DNA from: Anarhynchus alexandrinus
Lineage: Eukaryota; Chordata; Aves; Charadriiformes; Charadriidae
Reading direction: 5' to 3'
Assembly: GCA_008711295.1 (NCBI GenBank)
Contig: VUYV01000155.1
Span: 1,123,056 to 1,187,055 of the forward strand
Length of the DNA: 64,000 bases
Shown: piece by piece, positions 13,240 to 25,400 of the stretch
Position numbering within the stretch: position 1 is the stretch's first letter
How the letters are laid out: each line of letters starts with the position of its first letter
Program-made: the position numbers and the translations under genes
The notes under the pieces: generated by a model
Database searches by the model: none
What the model was told of the DNA's origin: nothing
What the model saw: the letters and a program-made list of their open reading frames with translations, nothing else

Positions 13240-13299
13240 GGGGTTAAGCGCCCCCGCTTCCCGGTGGGCTCGCTGCCGGCGGGGAGGGGGTTAAGCGCC
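13240..13299 (+). promoter_or_regulatory. Repeated GGGGTTAAGCGCC promoter motif
   Basis: The same 13-base word occurs at 13240-13252 and 13287-13299, 47 bases apart, in the 150 bases before the start codon. Exact repetition of a mixed-composition word inside otherwise simple GC-rich DNA suggests a duplicated factor site. I do not know the factor. Confidence 0.4.
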
Positions 13300-13380
13300 T
13301 GGCGGCGGCGGCGGTGGGAGCAGCGGCGGCTGCCGCCACTCGGCTCCGCGCCGCTCTCCGCGCCGGAGCCGTTACAGCGG

Positions 13381-13392
13381 GAAGATGGCGAC
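13381..13392 (+). promoter_or_regulatory. CTTNBP2: TISU/YY1-type element at the start codon
   Basis: GAAGATGGCGAC surrounds the initiator ATG at 13385. It matches 11 of 12 positions of the TISU consensus SAASATGGCGGC, which combines a YY1 core (AAGATGGCG) with a strong initiation context (A at -3, G at +4). TISU genes usually start transcription only a few to about 30 bases upstream, so a very short 5' UTR is predicted here as an inference. Confidence 0.5.
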
Positions 13393-13453
13393 GGAGGGCG
13401 CGAGCGGCGAGCCGGGCTCCGGCGGACGGGAGGACTCGGCGGCCACGGCAGCG
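13385..13453 (+). CDS. CTTNBP2: CTTNBP2 coding exon 1
   Basis: It encodes 23 residues, starting [14 protein letters not shown] and ending in an Ala-rich stretch. The start was chosen because MAT(D/E)GAS is the conserved N-terminus of the family and the ATG lies in a strong context. The exon ends GCG followed by donor GTAACC at 13454, phase 0. The next residues in the family (KREFDVD) are encoded by exon 2, which confirms the junction. The N-terminal leader is short, low in complexity and the least conserved part of the protein. Confidence 0.9.
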
Positions 13454-16400
13454 GTAACCGGCTCGGCGGGAGAAGGGAGGCGGGGGTGGGGGGGTTCGAG
13501 GCAGCCGGGGCGNGAAGAGAGAGGGGCGCGGGGTTTTCCCTCCCGGCCGGCCTCTCTCTTCCCCCATTGTTCCTTCCCGCTGCCCCGGCGCGGGGTCGCC
13601 GTGCGGCGCCCGTGAGGGGGGGTACGGAGCGGGGGGGTGTCCGCTCCCCCCGGTCTCGCTTCTCTCACACACCACCACCCCCCCCGCTACACACACACAC
13701 CCCTTTTCCCGCCGCTTTGCCCCAGCGAGGGCGGCTGCGCCCCGTCTTTCCGGGCGGGCTGAGGCGGTGACAGCGGCCGGGGCTGTGGGACCTGTCAGAC
13801 CGGGGCGGGGAGGGAGGGAAATGTTGATTTTTTAACCCTTCGCCGGGCCCGCGGGGGAGCTTGCTTTCTCCTCCCTTCCCTCCCGTGTGGCGTTCTCGGC
13901 GCCGGGGCAGCGTCCTTTCCCCTCCCGTCCCCGTCCCCGGTGTGTGGAGACGTCTCAGCTCCCCCCGGGCCTGCGCCCCAGGGGCAGGATCGGACCCCCC
14001 CCCACCGGCTTAAAATATCCCCAAACGCCGAGCAGAACCACCCCGACCACCACCCCACCGGCGTGTCGCCTCTTGCGGGTGGGTGAGGCGCCGGAGGGAG
14101 GTGGAAGGAGGCGGTGCGGTGCCAACCGGGTCGGCTGGAAGCTGCGCTCCCCGGGGCGAGGGGCCGGCGGGCTCCTCTCTCCTGCTCGCCCGCCCGATCC
14201 CCCCCTGGCAGGGGAGCGGGGGTTTGTCCCCTCGGGGGCGGGGACGAAGAGCGGGGGGGCCCCGGCTCCTCAGCCCGGCGGTGGCGGACCCCCCTCAGCC
14301 CGGCGGCTCTCCCCCGCCCGGCGCATCCCTGACCCGGCGTGGTGAAACCTGCCCGGGGACCCACCAGGGGCTCATCGAGCCCGTGTCGGTCGCCTGGTTG
14401 ACAGCCGTCGTGAGAGCAGGGAGGGGGTGGCCAGGGCCAAAATCAGGCTGCGAGTGCTCGGCCTCGGAGGGACGTGCCAAGTTTAGGGCAGTAAAACCGC
14501 TGTGGTGCACGGTCGTTTCTGAAGGTGATGACCCCCGGAGGGAGGGGACGCTAGTTTCTCTGAAATTGAGGTTATTGCTGGCGTTTTTTTATTATTTTTT
14601 GGTTTGCTTTCCAACAGGCACTAATTCTTAACTGAAACCCTGTTCCAGCTGTGCACTTAATCTTCCTTGCGTGTTTTAACTTCTGCAGTGTTGTGGAAAT
14701 TGAGTTTTAGTTAAAAAAAGTAAACCCCACATGGTGAATATTTATAACATCACTGTCTTTTAAAACAATGACATAATTATGACATAAATTAATATTAAGG
14801 CAAGAATTCATAAAAGCAGCCTATTAAATACTTTAAGGCCCTAGTTTTGAGTAAAAAATATTTATACTAAATTCTTTAGTGTATTCATATTATTACTGCC
14901 TTAAGTTTCAGTTTTAAAAACTCAAACGAGTAGCTCGTAATCAAGTAGCGCTCCAATATTGTCCTGTTATGTAGTGCAGTGTGAACCACTCATGCAATTT
15001 GGTGTTCTCATTGTGGAAGGTAGGAGCGATACCTCTGCATTGCACATTGCTATTACAATATTTTGTTAAAACCAAAGAGATGCTAGGAAGTAACCTGTGT
15101 GTTGCTCCCTAACAAAACTAATAGCTATACTTAAGCAATTAAAAATATTTTTCAAATTATTACTTTTATTTTTAGTTTGCCTTCAGTCTTTAGGTCCCTT
15201 TCAACCCAAACTATTCTATGATTAAATATTTAATATTCCTTTTCATACTTTTTTTCCTTGCCAATATAAATGTTGTATCGTTGATTTCATTTTATCTCTT
15301 GTACAGGAAAGTAAAAAGAACTCCTCTGTGCAATGAAAAGATTTTAAAAAATATTTATACAATACTCCAATATTCCTTTTGAAGGGTTAGTATGAACAGC
15401 TTTTTTTTCCTGTTTTTAAACTCAAGATACAGAATTATGAATTGGATCATTTTACTTACTTTTAGGATGACAGCAAGCATCCAGGTGACTAAGGCACACT
15501 AAACTTCAACTTGGAACAAAATATTGTTTTCAGTACAATTTAAGATTATTTTTTTTTTTAAGTTCTCAGAATCCTTATTGCAAAACTGGTGCAGTAAAAA
15601 AATGTACAAACGTTATTTGTAATAGTTATTTGTAATAGTAATACGTTAGTGTGTAAATTTTATACTGTAAGCAGGAGATGTATAACACAGGATGATACAG
15701 TAGGTTTTCGTGATACTAAATATTGTTATTCCATCTTGGTACACTATCAGTAACATCACTGGAAAAAAAAAAGACTTGCTGCTTTTAGAAGCACTGTAGA
15801 AAAGGATTAAAAGTGCCCCCCTTCCTCCTTTTTTTACATTCACCAGTGAATTTGACTGAAAAAGACTAGACTGTTCTGTAGCATGTTACATTTAGGAGCA
15901 AAGCCGATAATCTTGTCATTCTGAGTTTCCTTGGATGGAGCACAGCATTTGGTAAGCCCACTTTCCCACAAAATATTGGTATTTTCATCGTGGTAAGGAT
16001 GACAAGGAAAAATGTCAGGGGAGTGGTTCTGGTCCTTTTTCATACCTGCACAGCTTGATTGCACTGAAGCCAGTGAAATTGTGTTGGTGCAATTTGGACT
16101 AGAATTGAGAGAAAACATATGTGTGTGTTTTAAAACATCTTTGAATGGCTTCCATCTGCATAATGTCTACCAATAATGATTATATAATAGCAAGAAATAA
16201 TACAATTTGACAGTCTTTTTGTTGAAACATTGAACATCAGCCTGCTGCGCATAGAGGGCTGGCTTGTCACACGTTATAGCTTCAGTGTAGCTTTAACAAA
16301 GCCTATGAAAAGCCTGTTGTATCAAACATGAAGTTTGTTAAAATTATTCAGTAAAATTTCTGGGTTTGATTTTGCTTGACTAGTGATAAAAAGCATAAAC

Positions 16401-19400
16401 GTTATTTTTCTCTGAAAGACAGTACCTTCTGCTGTCTGTAAAGCTGTACATATAGAGGATATTGGTAGAGTGGAATCCTGACTCCTCTAAAGTGAGTAGG
16501 GATTTTGCTGCCCTCTTCATAGGTCAAAATTTCATTGAGAATGATGTGTGCATACCTAAAAGGGTGAGTCTGGGTCGCTGTGGGTCACAAAACAGTACAA
16601 AAAAAGTTGCACTGCAGAAAAGTGTCAATATTAAAAAAAAATGATAAATGGAGAGAACTTCCATGACACTTTGTGGTGATGTTGTGTAGGATTTTATGCT
16701 TAGCTTGGTGGTATATTCACGTTCTATCGATCTGCAAGAACACTTGTAGTAGAACTGCCTTTCTGGTCAATATAGTGAAATGCTAAATAATGGTTTGATC
16801 AGATAAATTATACGGGCTGATTTAGGTCAGTTGGAAAGATTCTTATCTGAAAAATAATGTAAGTAGCGGAAAACGAGACCATAACCCTTGAAAAGCAAAG
16901 ACTGTATCTCTTATTAGGGATTATGTCCTGGAAAATGGTCACTTGCAAAAGAGCTTTGATTAACTACCACTGTCGTCATCAGAATACCAATTCTCAGTGT
17001 AGTGTTAGTGTTCAGAAAAGTTATTTTCATGTAGTCAAACACACGATGCTGTTTTGGTGTTCCAACACGTAGGTGAGATGCAGAGACAGCACACTTCTGT
17101 CTGGTTTGGTCCTGCTCCTCCTCTGTGATGAGATATTGGTCTTGATCCATCTTGCAGTGATGCACTTCAAACCTCCTTTCTGCCTCTCCTCCCCCTACTT
17201 CAAACTACAGCATTGCCTCTTCTGGGCCTTCAACTCCACGACCTGCAGCACAGCCTCTCTTCTCTTCTTGTGAAGGTCCTGGGGGATGAGAAAAGGAAGC
17301 CACTGAATGTAGTCCGCTTTCTAAATGTTCCTTTCTCTTCCAAATGTGGACTTGTCACACTGTCCGTCATGAAAGGTGAAGTACAGAGGGGCAATGCTGT
17401 TAGCTGGATGTGTGAAAGTGGCATGGAGGTGCAAATCTGTGGGGTGCAGTAGGTCCTGTTGTTTTCCCAACTGCTTTGACTTCATTTGTGTAAGCGTTGC
17501 TTTGGCCTCAGAGGTGAGGCAGCAAGATACAAATAGAGATGGAAATTGGGATGGAAAGAAAAAAGCTCAGGAAGACAACAGTTTGAGGTCTGCATCTGCA
17601 CCTACTTGTACCCAAGAAAGGGATCAGTTAATTTACAATACCTGTGGAATCCTTGAATATGTAAACAGGAAGATGTCAAGTAGGCTTAGGGAAGAGATAC
17701 TTCCTCTATGGTATGTGAATTAAAGCTTTCTTGGTTGGTTTTTTTTCGGTTCTATTGTAGCACAGGGTAAAGTGTAAAATTCTGGAAGACTTAAAGATGG
17801 CTTCTGGAAAACTTCTTAAGATAACTTCAACAATGTGTGCCTGTATCTGGGATCTATTCATATACTATTTGCCTTAGAAGTGACTTATCTGAAAGTGACT
17901 TTCTGACTAGAAATTACCTGTTAAGCTTAAGTAAGAATTTAAACACAGTTATTGAAGGGTTGTGGGCCTAGATCCATAAAAAAAGACTTAGTTACCTAAC
18001 TTGCGCTGAAATAAAAAATGACTAAGTACCTTTGTGGCTGTTAATAGCTTTGCAAACACGTTTTAACAGCTATGACAATATCTGGGTATGTGTAAAGGTC
18101 AGTGTCTTACTAATTTTGGAGGGGTCGGGGGCTGGGGTTTTTTGTTTCCAAAATAAATTTCCCAGTTTTGAGGTATATTTATGGTTAATGTTGAAGCTGT
18201 TAAAAGTTTTGCAGTCAGCTCAAGCCAAAAAAACCCACAGCAACTAAACAAAACCTCCCCCATACCTTTTAAAGAAAACCTTTGAAAAACCCAGAAAACA
18301 AGGGAGCTGTGCTTGGGGAAGAGGAGGGCAGAAATAAGCAGGTAACTTCATGTGGTGAACAATCCAATAAAAGTCATGGAGCTAATGGATGGGCGTAATT
18401 AAATGCATGTACAGTCCCTTCATGATCCCTCAGATATGATTGTATGAAATTTTGTATAAATCCTAACATGAGATGATATTCTCTTCAGCAAGAAACTCGG
18501 TCTTAGTTGAGGAGCAAGTTCCACCGCATTGCTTTTCCTTGAAAGATATTTCTCTGCCTTAATATTTGTTTCTGTTGCCAAGAACATTCCTATAGGTCAC
18601 ATCTTACTTCGTAAGTTGGTCTTGGATGGAGTGGGAAATGGGCATGCATTTTTGCGTCAGATAACTTCTGGAGAGGCATGGGGTCACAGAGTCTTACCCT
18701 AGTTTCAGTCTAAAGAACAAGCCTTCCACAGCCAAAGCAATAAATTGTGGTTTTCCCTGAAGTATTCATGAATACTGTATGGATAGTATAACCACTTCTT
18801 TTAATACTCTCACTGTTTGCAGAGTTTTCTTTATTAGAAAAGGGTTAGGATTTATTTGACCACATACCCATGTTTATGTTGAGCTAGGTCTTGAAACTTC
18901 CTTTTACAGCTGGTGGGGTAAAGTAAGTGGTTCGAAGGAATAAACCATTTTAGAAAGAGGTTTGTGAGCTTCTCTGGTTCTGAGTGAAGTGACTTAGGCA
19001 GCTGATTCTTGGTGGTGTGGATAGGGTTCAAGACACTTAAGTTTAGGTGTCTACATGTGTGCTCAGTGTTTGATATCCTATTACAGTCAGTGGAAATCTG
19101 ACCAATACAGGCTGTGGAGCCATGAGCAAAATAGTTCTGGTGGCTGGTTCACTGAATAGCTTTCTTGGCTGTTTTGACAAGGCTGATCTGTTCTCGGTTG
19201 AAAATAAAGGGACATTAAGTACCTAGCTTACACAGCTCACACCTACCTTTAGGTGTCTTAGTCCTGTCAGTAAGGCTTCCTTTCGTGTTCCAGTGATATT
19301 CTGGGGTATCCCAGCTGGCTGCCTGCTCCAAGTCCAGGTGGCGTGGATGATTATCCTAAGTCCTGTACCATATCTACCTGTCCCAAAAAGATATCTGTGA

Positions 19401-22400
19401 TCCCCTGGACATTTCAAATTGCACTAGATACTTCTATGTAGGCAACTAAGTAGACTTACTCAAAATGGATCTTTATACTTGACCAGATGAGTTGTACCTG
19501 GGGGATATGCTTGATGTTGCAAAATGCATGAGGCAGGATTGTGTTTCCCTGGTGCAGTTGTTTTGTGGGTCTGACAGATGTGAGGCCATCATGATATTAG
19601 AAGTTTACTTTGTATAGCCTAATTAGTAGTAGGAAACCTTTTTATTTTCAGAACCTGATCTGGGAAGTCTGCTTTGTGAAACCTCAAGATTCTTGTGTGT
19701 ATTTAATGGAATTCAATATAAAATATGTAATAAATGTAAATATGTACCTTTCCCTTCCCTTCTGAAAGGACTTTTTTTTTTTTTTTGACAGCTTTTTCCC
19801 TATGTGTTTTCCTGTACACCATCTTTATTCCTCTCCCCACCATCTTTCTGCTTCAGCCCTCAATTATGCTTCACAGGTTTCTTTCCCGAGTCCTGGGTTA
19901 TCATCCAGCTCCATCTTTAAAAAGGCTATGTAGCTGCTTTCTGAACAGGAAGGAGCTAGTTTTCCATGGTCATTTGTGATTAATCCACAGCTAACTTGTT
20001 TTTTGTCTTTGTTCTGCTTGGGTAAAGTACAAAGCTGTGGCTTTTATACTTTACCTATTCAGACTCCTGCTGAAGGCAGCAGAGTTTGTACCAGCTGCTG
20101 TGGTAGCACAATGAACAGCACTACTGAACTCTTAGCTCCTGAAGTTGCCAGTGCTGTCAACTGGGCTAGGTCAGCAAAACCAAACTATTGTCACTGCCAG
20201 TCCCTCAGAAGTGTATATACATGTTTATTTTTTTCTTTTCTTGGAGGGTGGTGGAGTAAATGTAACCCTAAAGACTTCTACCATCTCTGCTCTAAATAGC
20301 TACGTATCTGGGAAGGAGTCCTTTCTGTTCCTGTGCCTCTTGGTGAACTTCCAATTTCATGCTCTTTCCGTCTTTTCCAAAGATGATGGAGGTGGGAAAA
20401 TGCCTGCCCAGTTTGGTCACTGCTGTCCTTAGTCATACTTCTCGTGTTCAGAAGAGATGCTTTTGTCTTCTTTTTGGTTTATGGTAGAGCTTCTTTTAAT
20501 CTTTAGCAATGTAGGTTATCATTTTGCCTGTACTCTTTTTGTGATACATACACAGGTAGTTGAATGAGTTTTAGCTAATTAGCTGTTTGCTCTATTGTCA
20601 GTGCAATTGCTGCCAGGCAACACACACCCCTTACAAAACTGACCTGAGAAATGTGGAGTCTTAGAGACATAGAGGGCTGAAGTTGTAGTCTTTTCAGGTA
20701 CTTTATCCTTATAAATCAAATAAACCAGACATTTTAAAATCCAAAAGAGGTAGAGAAAAAAAAAATCTCTTGTGTTTTGGTTGTGTATGCCAAATTTCAC
20801 CCTGGGGCAACATATTCATGTATCTCCGTTATAAAACCAATATAACGGATGGCTCGGTTACATAGTTGTTAAATTGTTGGTTAAATTGTTACAGCTTGGC
20901 ACTCTACCAGAGGTATTGTAGCTAAACCCCAGATGACACATAAGCTGTGAGCTACTAATGCAGTCTTTATTTTCTGGAGATCTAAGACTTATTGCTCCGC
21001 TGGAAGATGTTAGGAAGATTACTTTTCTAGAGCCAAACAACAGTTTTCTCTATGATTTAGGCAAACAGTGCTCCATCTGAATAAGAACTCCAGGCAAGCC
21101 TGCGATGACTGACATCTTAGTCCCCAGAAGATGGCAGGGAAGCATTTAAGAGGAAGGATAGTTTTATTACATCATATGCTTTATCTACCCAAATCTTAAA
21201 AATATTTTTACAGCTATGCTTGAGAATATATTAAATCTTTATGTATTTTGGTCCAGCTATATTGTAGCTCTGTAAATACTGAATCAGAGATGTGCATGGG
21301 ACGAAGGTGTGGTAGCTTCTTCAGCAACTGCCATGCACACTCTTACCCTGTGTGAGGGGATTCAAGGTTGCTTATCCACAGTCAACAAATCTAAGATGTC
21401 CTCAAAGTACTGGAAAAAAGTGGTCATTCCGGTTTTGGAATTTGTCAGATAAAGTTGTGATAAGAAAGCCTCAGTGGGAATAAAATTATTCATAAGCAAG
21501 ACTTGAAAAATGATGGGTCATATTTTTATTTAATGATAAAATAATGATGCATGTCTGTTTGATGCCATTTACTGTACACTGAAATAGCTTTTCTGTAAAT
21601 GGATGGCAGGTACTTCTGCCCAAAAGTTGATTTCTTTTCTTTTTAATCCTAAAAAGCTCTTAAATTCTTTATTTCACTTTTTTTCTGTTTGTGTGTCTTT
21701 TCTGGTTGATTTTGGACATCAGTTTGGGGAAATTTTGTTTGTTCTTCATATGTATGTGAAGATTTGTTTGATACAGCGTGTAGCATGGAGAGTGTGGGTA
21801 ATAATAGATTAGGTTTTCTGTGTTTAATAAATCAGAAGGCATCAAACAAAAGTAGCTGATGGCAGACTGAGGGCAAAGGTGATGGCTCTTCATAAAATGT
21901 GTAGTTGTGCTGTGGAATGTTGTGGATGCTAAAATTACCTAGAAATTCAAAAAGCAATGAGGAAAATTCACAACAGGTATGTCAGCCAAGGGCTACTATG
22001 TGCTAAATCACAATTTCTGGCTTAGAAGGTGAATAAGCTCAAAATAGCTGGGAGGCTGGGAGAGTATTTCTGGGAAGTATCATTATGTGCTTGTCCTGCT
22101 TTGGTACCAATTTCAAGGCATCCATTATTGGCTGCTTTTGGAGACCGGATGCTTAGCTGAGTGGCTTTTAGTCTGATATGCTAGAACTGTTCATATATGA
22201 AGTGGGTTTGCTAGTTCTTATTTCAAGTTTTTAAAATTAAAAATATAAAAACTAAGCCATGTATCTTGTTGGTACATCTTTCTATTAACATTTTTTGTGT
22301 TTACTTATGTCTAACTATAAATTACTAGAGAGCACTTTTAATTGCTCGTTATTGCTGCCTTTTCATATGCTCTAGTTCAGGGTGTGTACTTGAACAAAAT

Positions 22401-25400
22401 TTACTTTAATTGCTTGATCAGATGCTTAGTTAAAAAAGCTCATCACTGCATCACATATGTTGAAGAATGCCTCTGGTTTGTTAAGAATGTAAGAGTGTTT
22501 TCATTTACGTCTTGTGGAAGACTGCAGAAATGAAAAGTTTCACCTGTGATGTACGATCGGTCTTTTGACAAAGAACTGCCCATGTAATACCTCCTGACAA
22601 GCTGAATTTACTGATTTGGAGAAAAGAGTAGAATCACATTTCTTGCACTGTACTTTTGTGGATGCCCTTCTTAACTTTTTCCCTGTCTATTGGAAGCATT
22701 GGGTGCCTTTTTTCAGGGGAGGCAAGCATATTTTAGAAAGGAAAGTTAATGTAGTGGTTAAACCACTGAATGGAGACTTAGAAGACTGTTACTGAATATT
22801 GTGTTTTACACTACTTGCTTTCTGTGTGATTTGGGAAAAAATACTTGATATCTCTGCATCAGTTTTCCATCTGAAAAATGAAGGCAGTATAAAGGAAGTT
22901 ATATGAATAAATCAACTGCTGTCCTTGAGCTAGTAGATATTAAGAAGTGGTTCATAGCAGGACCCACTTATCCACCCTCCTTCTTCTATCTGACTGAATT
23001 AAATTTATTAGTTAGAAGTGCTGAGAGTAAAATCTGCTGCAGCCTATAAGGTAAAATCTAGTCTGGATCTATGAGGAACTGTGTACGTTTACTAACTCTT
23101 TTTTTTTAGTAACTTTTCACTTTATACGTATCCATAGATTGGTGAGCACTGCATAGAATTGTGAGGAGCAGCTGCAGGGTATGTTGGGAAAAAGCCTTCA
23201 GAGAAACTGTTTGGGTTTGGTTTTTTTTGTTGATCTATTGGCATGGATGGTAGAGGTATCTTTTGGATTAGAGAAATAGCTGACCCAGTGAGCAAAAATA
23301 GAGGATAGCTATTGTTCAGTCCAGAAATATTGGTTGGAGTGGATGGCCCTGTCCCTGAAACAGTTACGCTTAACAGAAATCATTGCTCCTCTTGTTGATC
23401 CATGCTTTTCACACAAATAAAGAAGCTCAAACCAATGTACATTGAATGCAAATAACTAAAGTTCTAAAGTTCTGGCACACGGTACTCGCTAGCCATTTGT
23501 GCACCTTTGTGTGTTTTACCTACAAAGCAATAACGGAACACAGAGTAAACCTAATACAGTTATAGCTTTTGGGTAATTTTGATCTACGGCCTTCTAGCCT
23601 GAGGGAAGAACAACTGGTTTGCCCTCTTCTTGCCTTGACAAAGCAGAAATGGTACTTGCTTTAATTTTTATTGTATTTTCCTGTCATGAAGTTAAGCTAC
23701 TGGGTAGCTGAACTCTTCCATTTTACATCCTTCAGGGAAAATAGGCTGTATATCCAGATATGCAGTTCAGCTAATTTGGTAACTGATTACTTCATACTTT
23801 AGATAGCTGAGGGTCCACATCTCAGGGCTTTGCTAGGAGACACATCTACATCATAGCAAGGACTGTAATATTTCCCTTGCAATGAATAACGTATTGGAAA
23901 TCAGGCTGGTCAGCTGAATCTGGCACATGGAATAAATATTGTTTTCTCTCCCTTAAATTGATCCCCTTCTAATTTCTCCAAGTGTCCACTTGTGTTAGCA
24001 TTGTGGATATGGGTGAACATGAGATTTGTTAATCTTATCTACTACCTTTGTGATTTTGTAAATATTAATAACATTTCCCCCACCCCACCTCCGAAATCAA
24101 GACTTCCAGCCTTGTAGTATTTCCTCATACAGTAGTTAGTCCTTCTCTTTTCATTTTTTCAGTTGGCCAATTCTATACCTTTAGGTGAGGACTTTATGCA
24201 GGACTTAAGATGTGGATTTATCGGGGTTTTATATAGTGGCAAAATGAGGATGATAACGTAGTAAGTGAGGAATTATGTGCCAACTCCCACATGAAGTGGA
24301 CATCCCTGCCACTTCTCTATCCTTTTTCCAGGTTATTGATGAAGAAGTTGAATAAAACTTGTCCCAGAGGTGCCCCACTGCTTACCTATCTCCATCTTGA
24401 AAAATGGTTGGTGCCCATAGAGTTTGCTTCCTATCCACAAAGTGTCTTTTCATCCAATACTGTTTGATAGGAGTTTCTGTAATAATATTTGTTATAGAAC
24501 CTTGTTCAAAACTTCTTGAAAATTCAAATATATTTGTGTCCAGTGTATCCCCTTTACCCATGTATCTGTTGACATTGTTACAGAACTGTGGCAGTTTGTG
24601 AGGTGGATTTGGTTTTACAGAAGCCATACTGATATTCCCAGCAGACAGCATTTATGCGTGTGCGCATGTGCTCAGTGATTTTGTTCGTTGGTATAAACTC
24701 ATTCTACTGTCTTGCTAGGAGTGGAAGTCAGACTCACACTGATCTTGGTAACTGTGGAGTGAGAAGATATTGTTGCTATGAACTGTTGTTTGTCAGCACT
24801 TTTTAAACCTGAACTGTACCCTCCAGGCAAACAAATGGGACTGCAAAGAAAGCATACAGATAAGATTTCATGTCTTTTCACAAGTTGTGCTTCAAAAATT
24901 CACATTCAGCCCAGTATACCGTGATGACTTGGTAGTTGTTTGCAAGGGAGGCACAGGTTACAGTGGATGAGGCGTGCTGTGGTCTAGGTTCTTTCACCCT
25001 CTCTTGCCTTCATCCCTGATGTGCTGTTTCAGGTCTGCTGAACTGTTTTGGTCTCTGTGGGGCTGCACATGGGAACTGTTAGTCACAAACTTAGTTTACC
25101 GTTTCACCCGTATCATTCACAAGACTCTGCAGGATCAATTCCTTACAACAGTGTAGGATTTGAAACAGTGTCATACTGGTGGGCTTTTGATTTCTTCACT
25201 TTAAATAAAAAGACTCAGACTATTTGCTACTGATTTTTTACTTTATGTACGACAAATAAAACCACCTCAACTTTTGACAGTTATAGATGTTTGAGGAACC
25301 CATAATTAGGATGCTGATATGTCTGTGTTTCAGATCTATAGTAACTATTGCAGTCAGTTAGTTAGTGTGTTCATCAGTGTTTTGTCTCTTACAGAAAAGA

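Larger units (their letters stand above)
12960..14350. promoter_or_regulatory. CTTNBP2: CpG island with the CTTNBP2 promoter
   Basis: Base composition changes abruptly from AT-rich flank to very GC- and CpG-rich sequence, with many CGG/GGC runs and GC-box-like GGGCGG motifs, then falls back to AT-rich DNA after about 14,550. The CTTNBP2 start codon lies inside at 13385. No TATA box is evident upstream of it, consistent with a CpG-island promoter with dispersed start sites. Several long open frames on both strands here (for example 12994-13770 plus, 13795-14364 minus) follow from the scarcity of stop codons in GC-rich DNA and are not called as genes. One undetermined base lies at 13513. Confidence 0.85.
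13454..25394 (+). other. CTTNBP2: CTTNBP2 intron 1 (11,941 bases)
   Basis: The donor is GTAACC and the acceptor is pyrimidine-rich, ending CTTACAG. The first kilobase belongs to the CpG island. The remainder holds a short CR1 3' end at 15180-15223, a TIR-type repeat at 17963-18042, a MIR at 22745-22915 and an L3-like LINE at 24020-24710. No additional exon or RNA gene was recognised on either strand. Confidence 0.85.

Noticed and set aside
12994..13770. A 258-codon plus-strand open frame and overlapping long frames on both strands in the GC-rich block
   Set aside because: Low-complexity Gly/Arg/Pro/Ala translations in a CpG island where stop codons are rare. One crosses the real exon 1 in another frame. 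No domain or splice logic supports them.
13795..14364. A 189-codon minus-strand frame that could suggest a divergent gene
   Set aside because: The composition is that of the CpG island (Pro/Gly/Arg-rich), there is no recognisable homology, and opposing frames of similar length exist in the same place.
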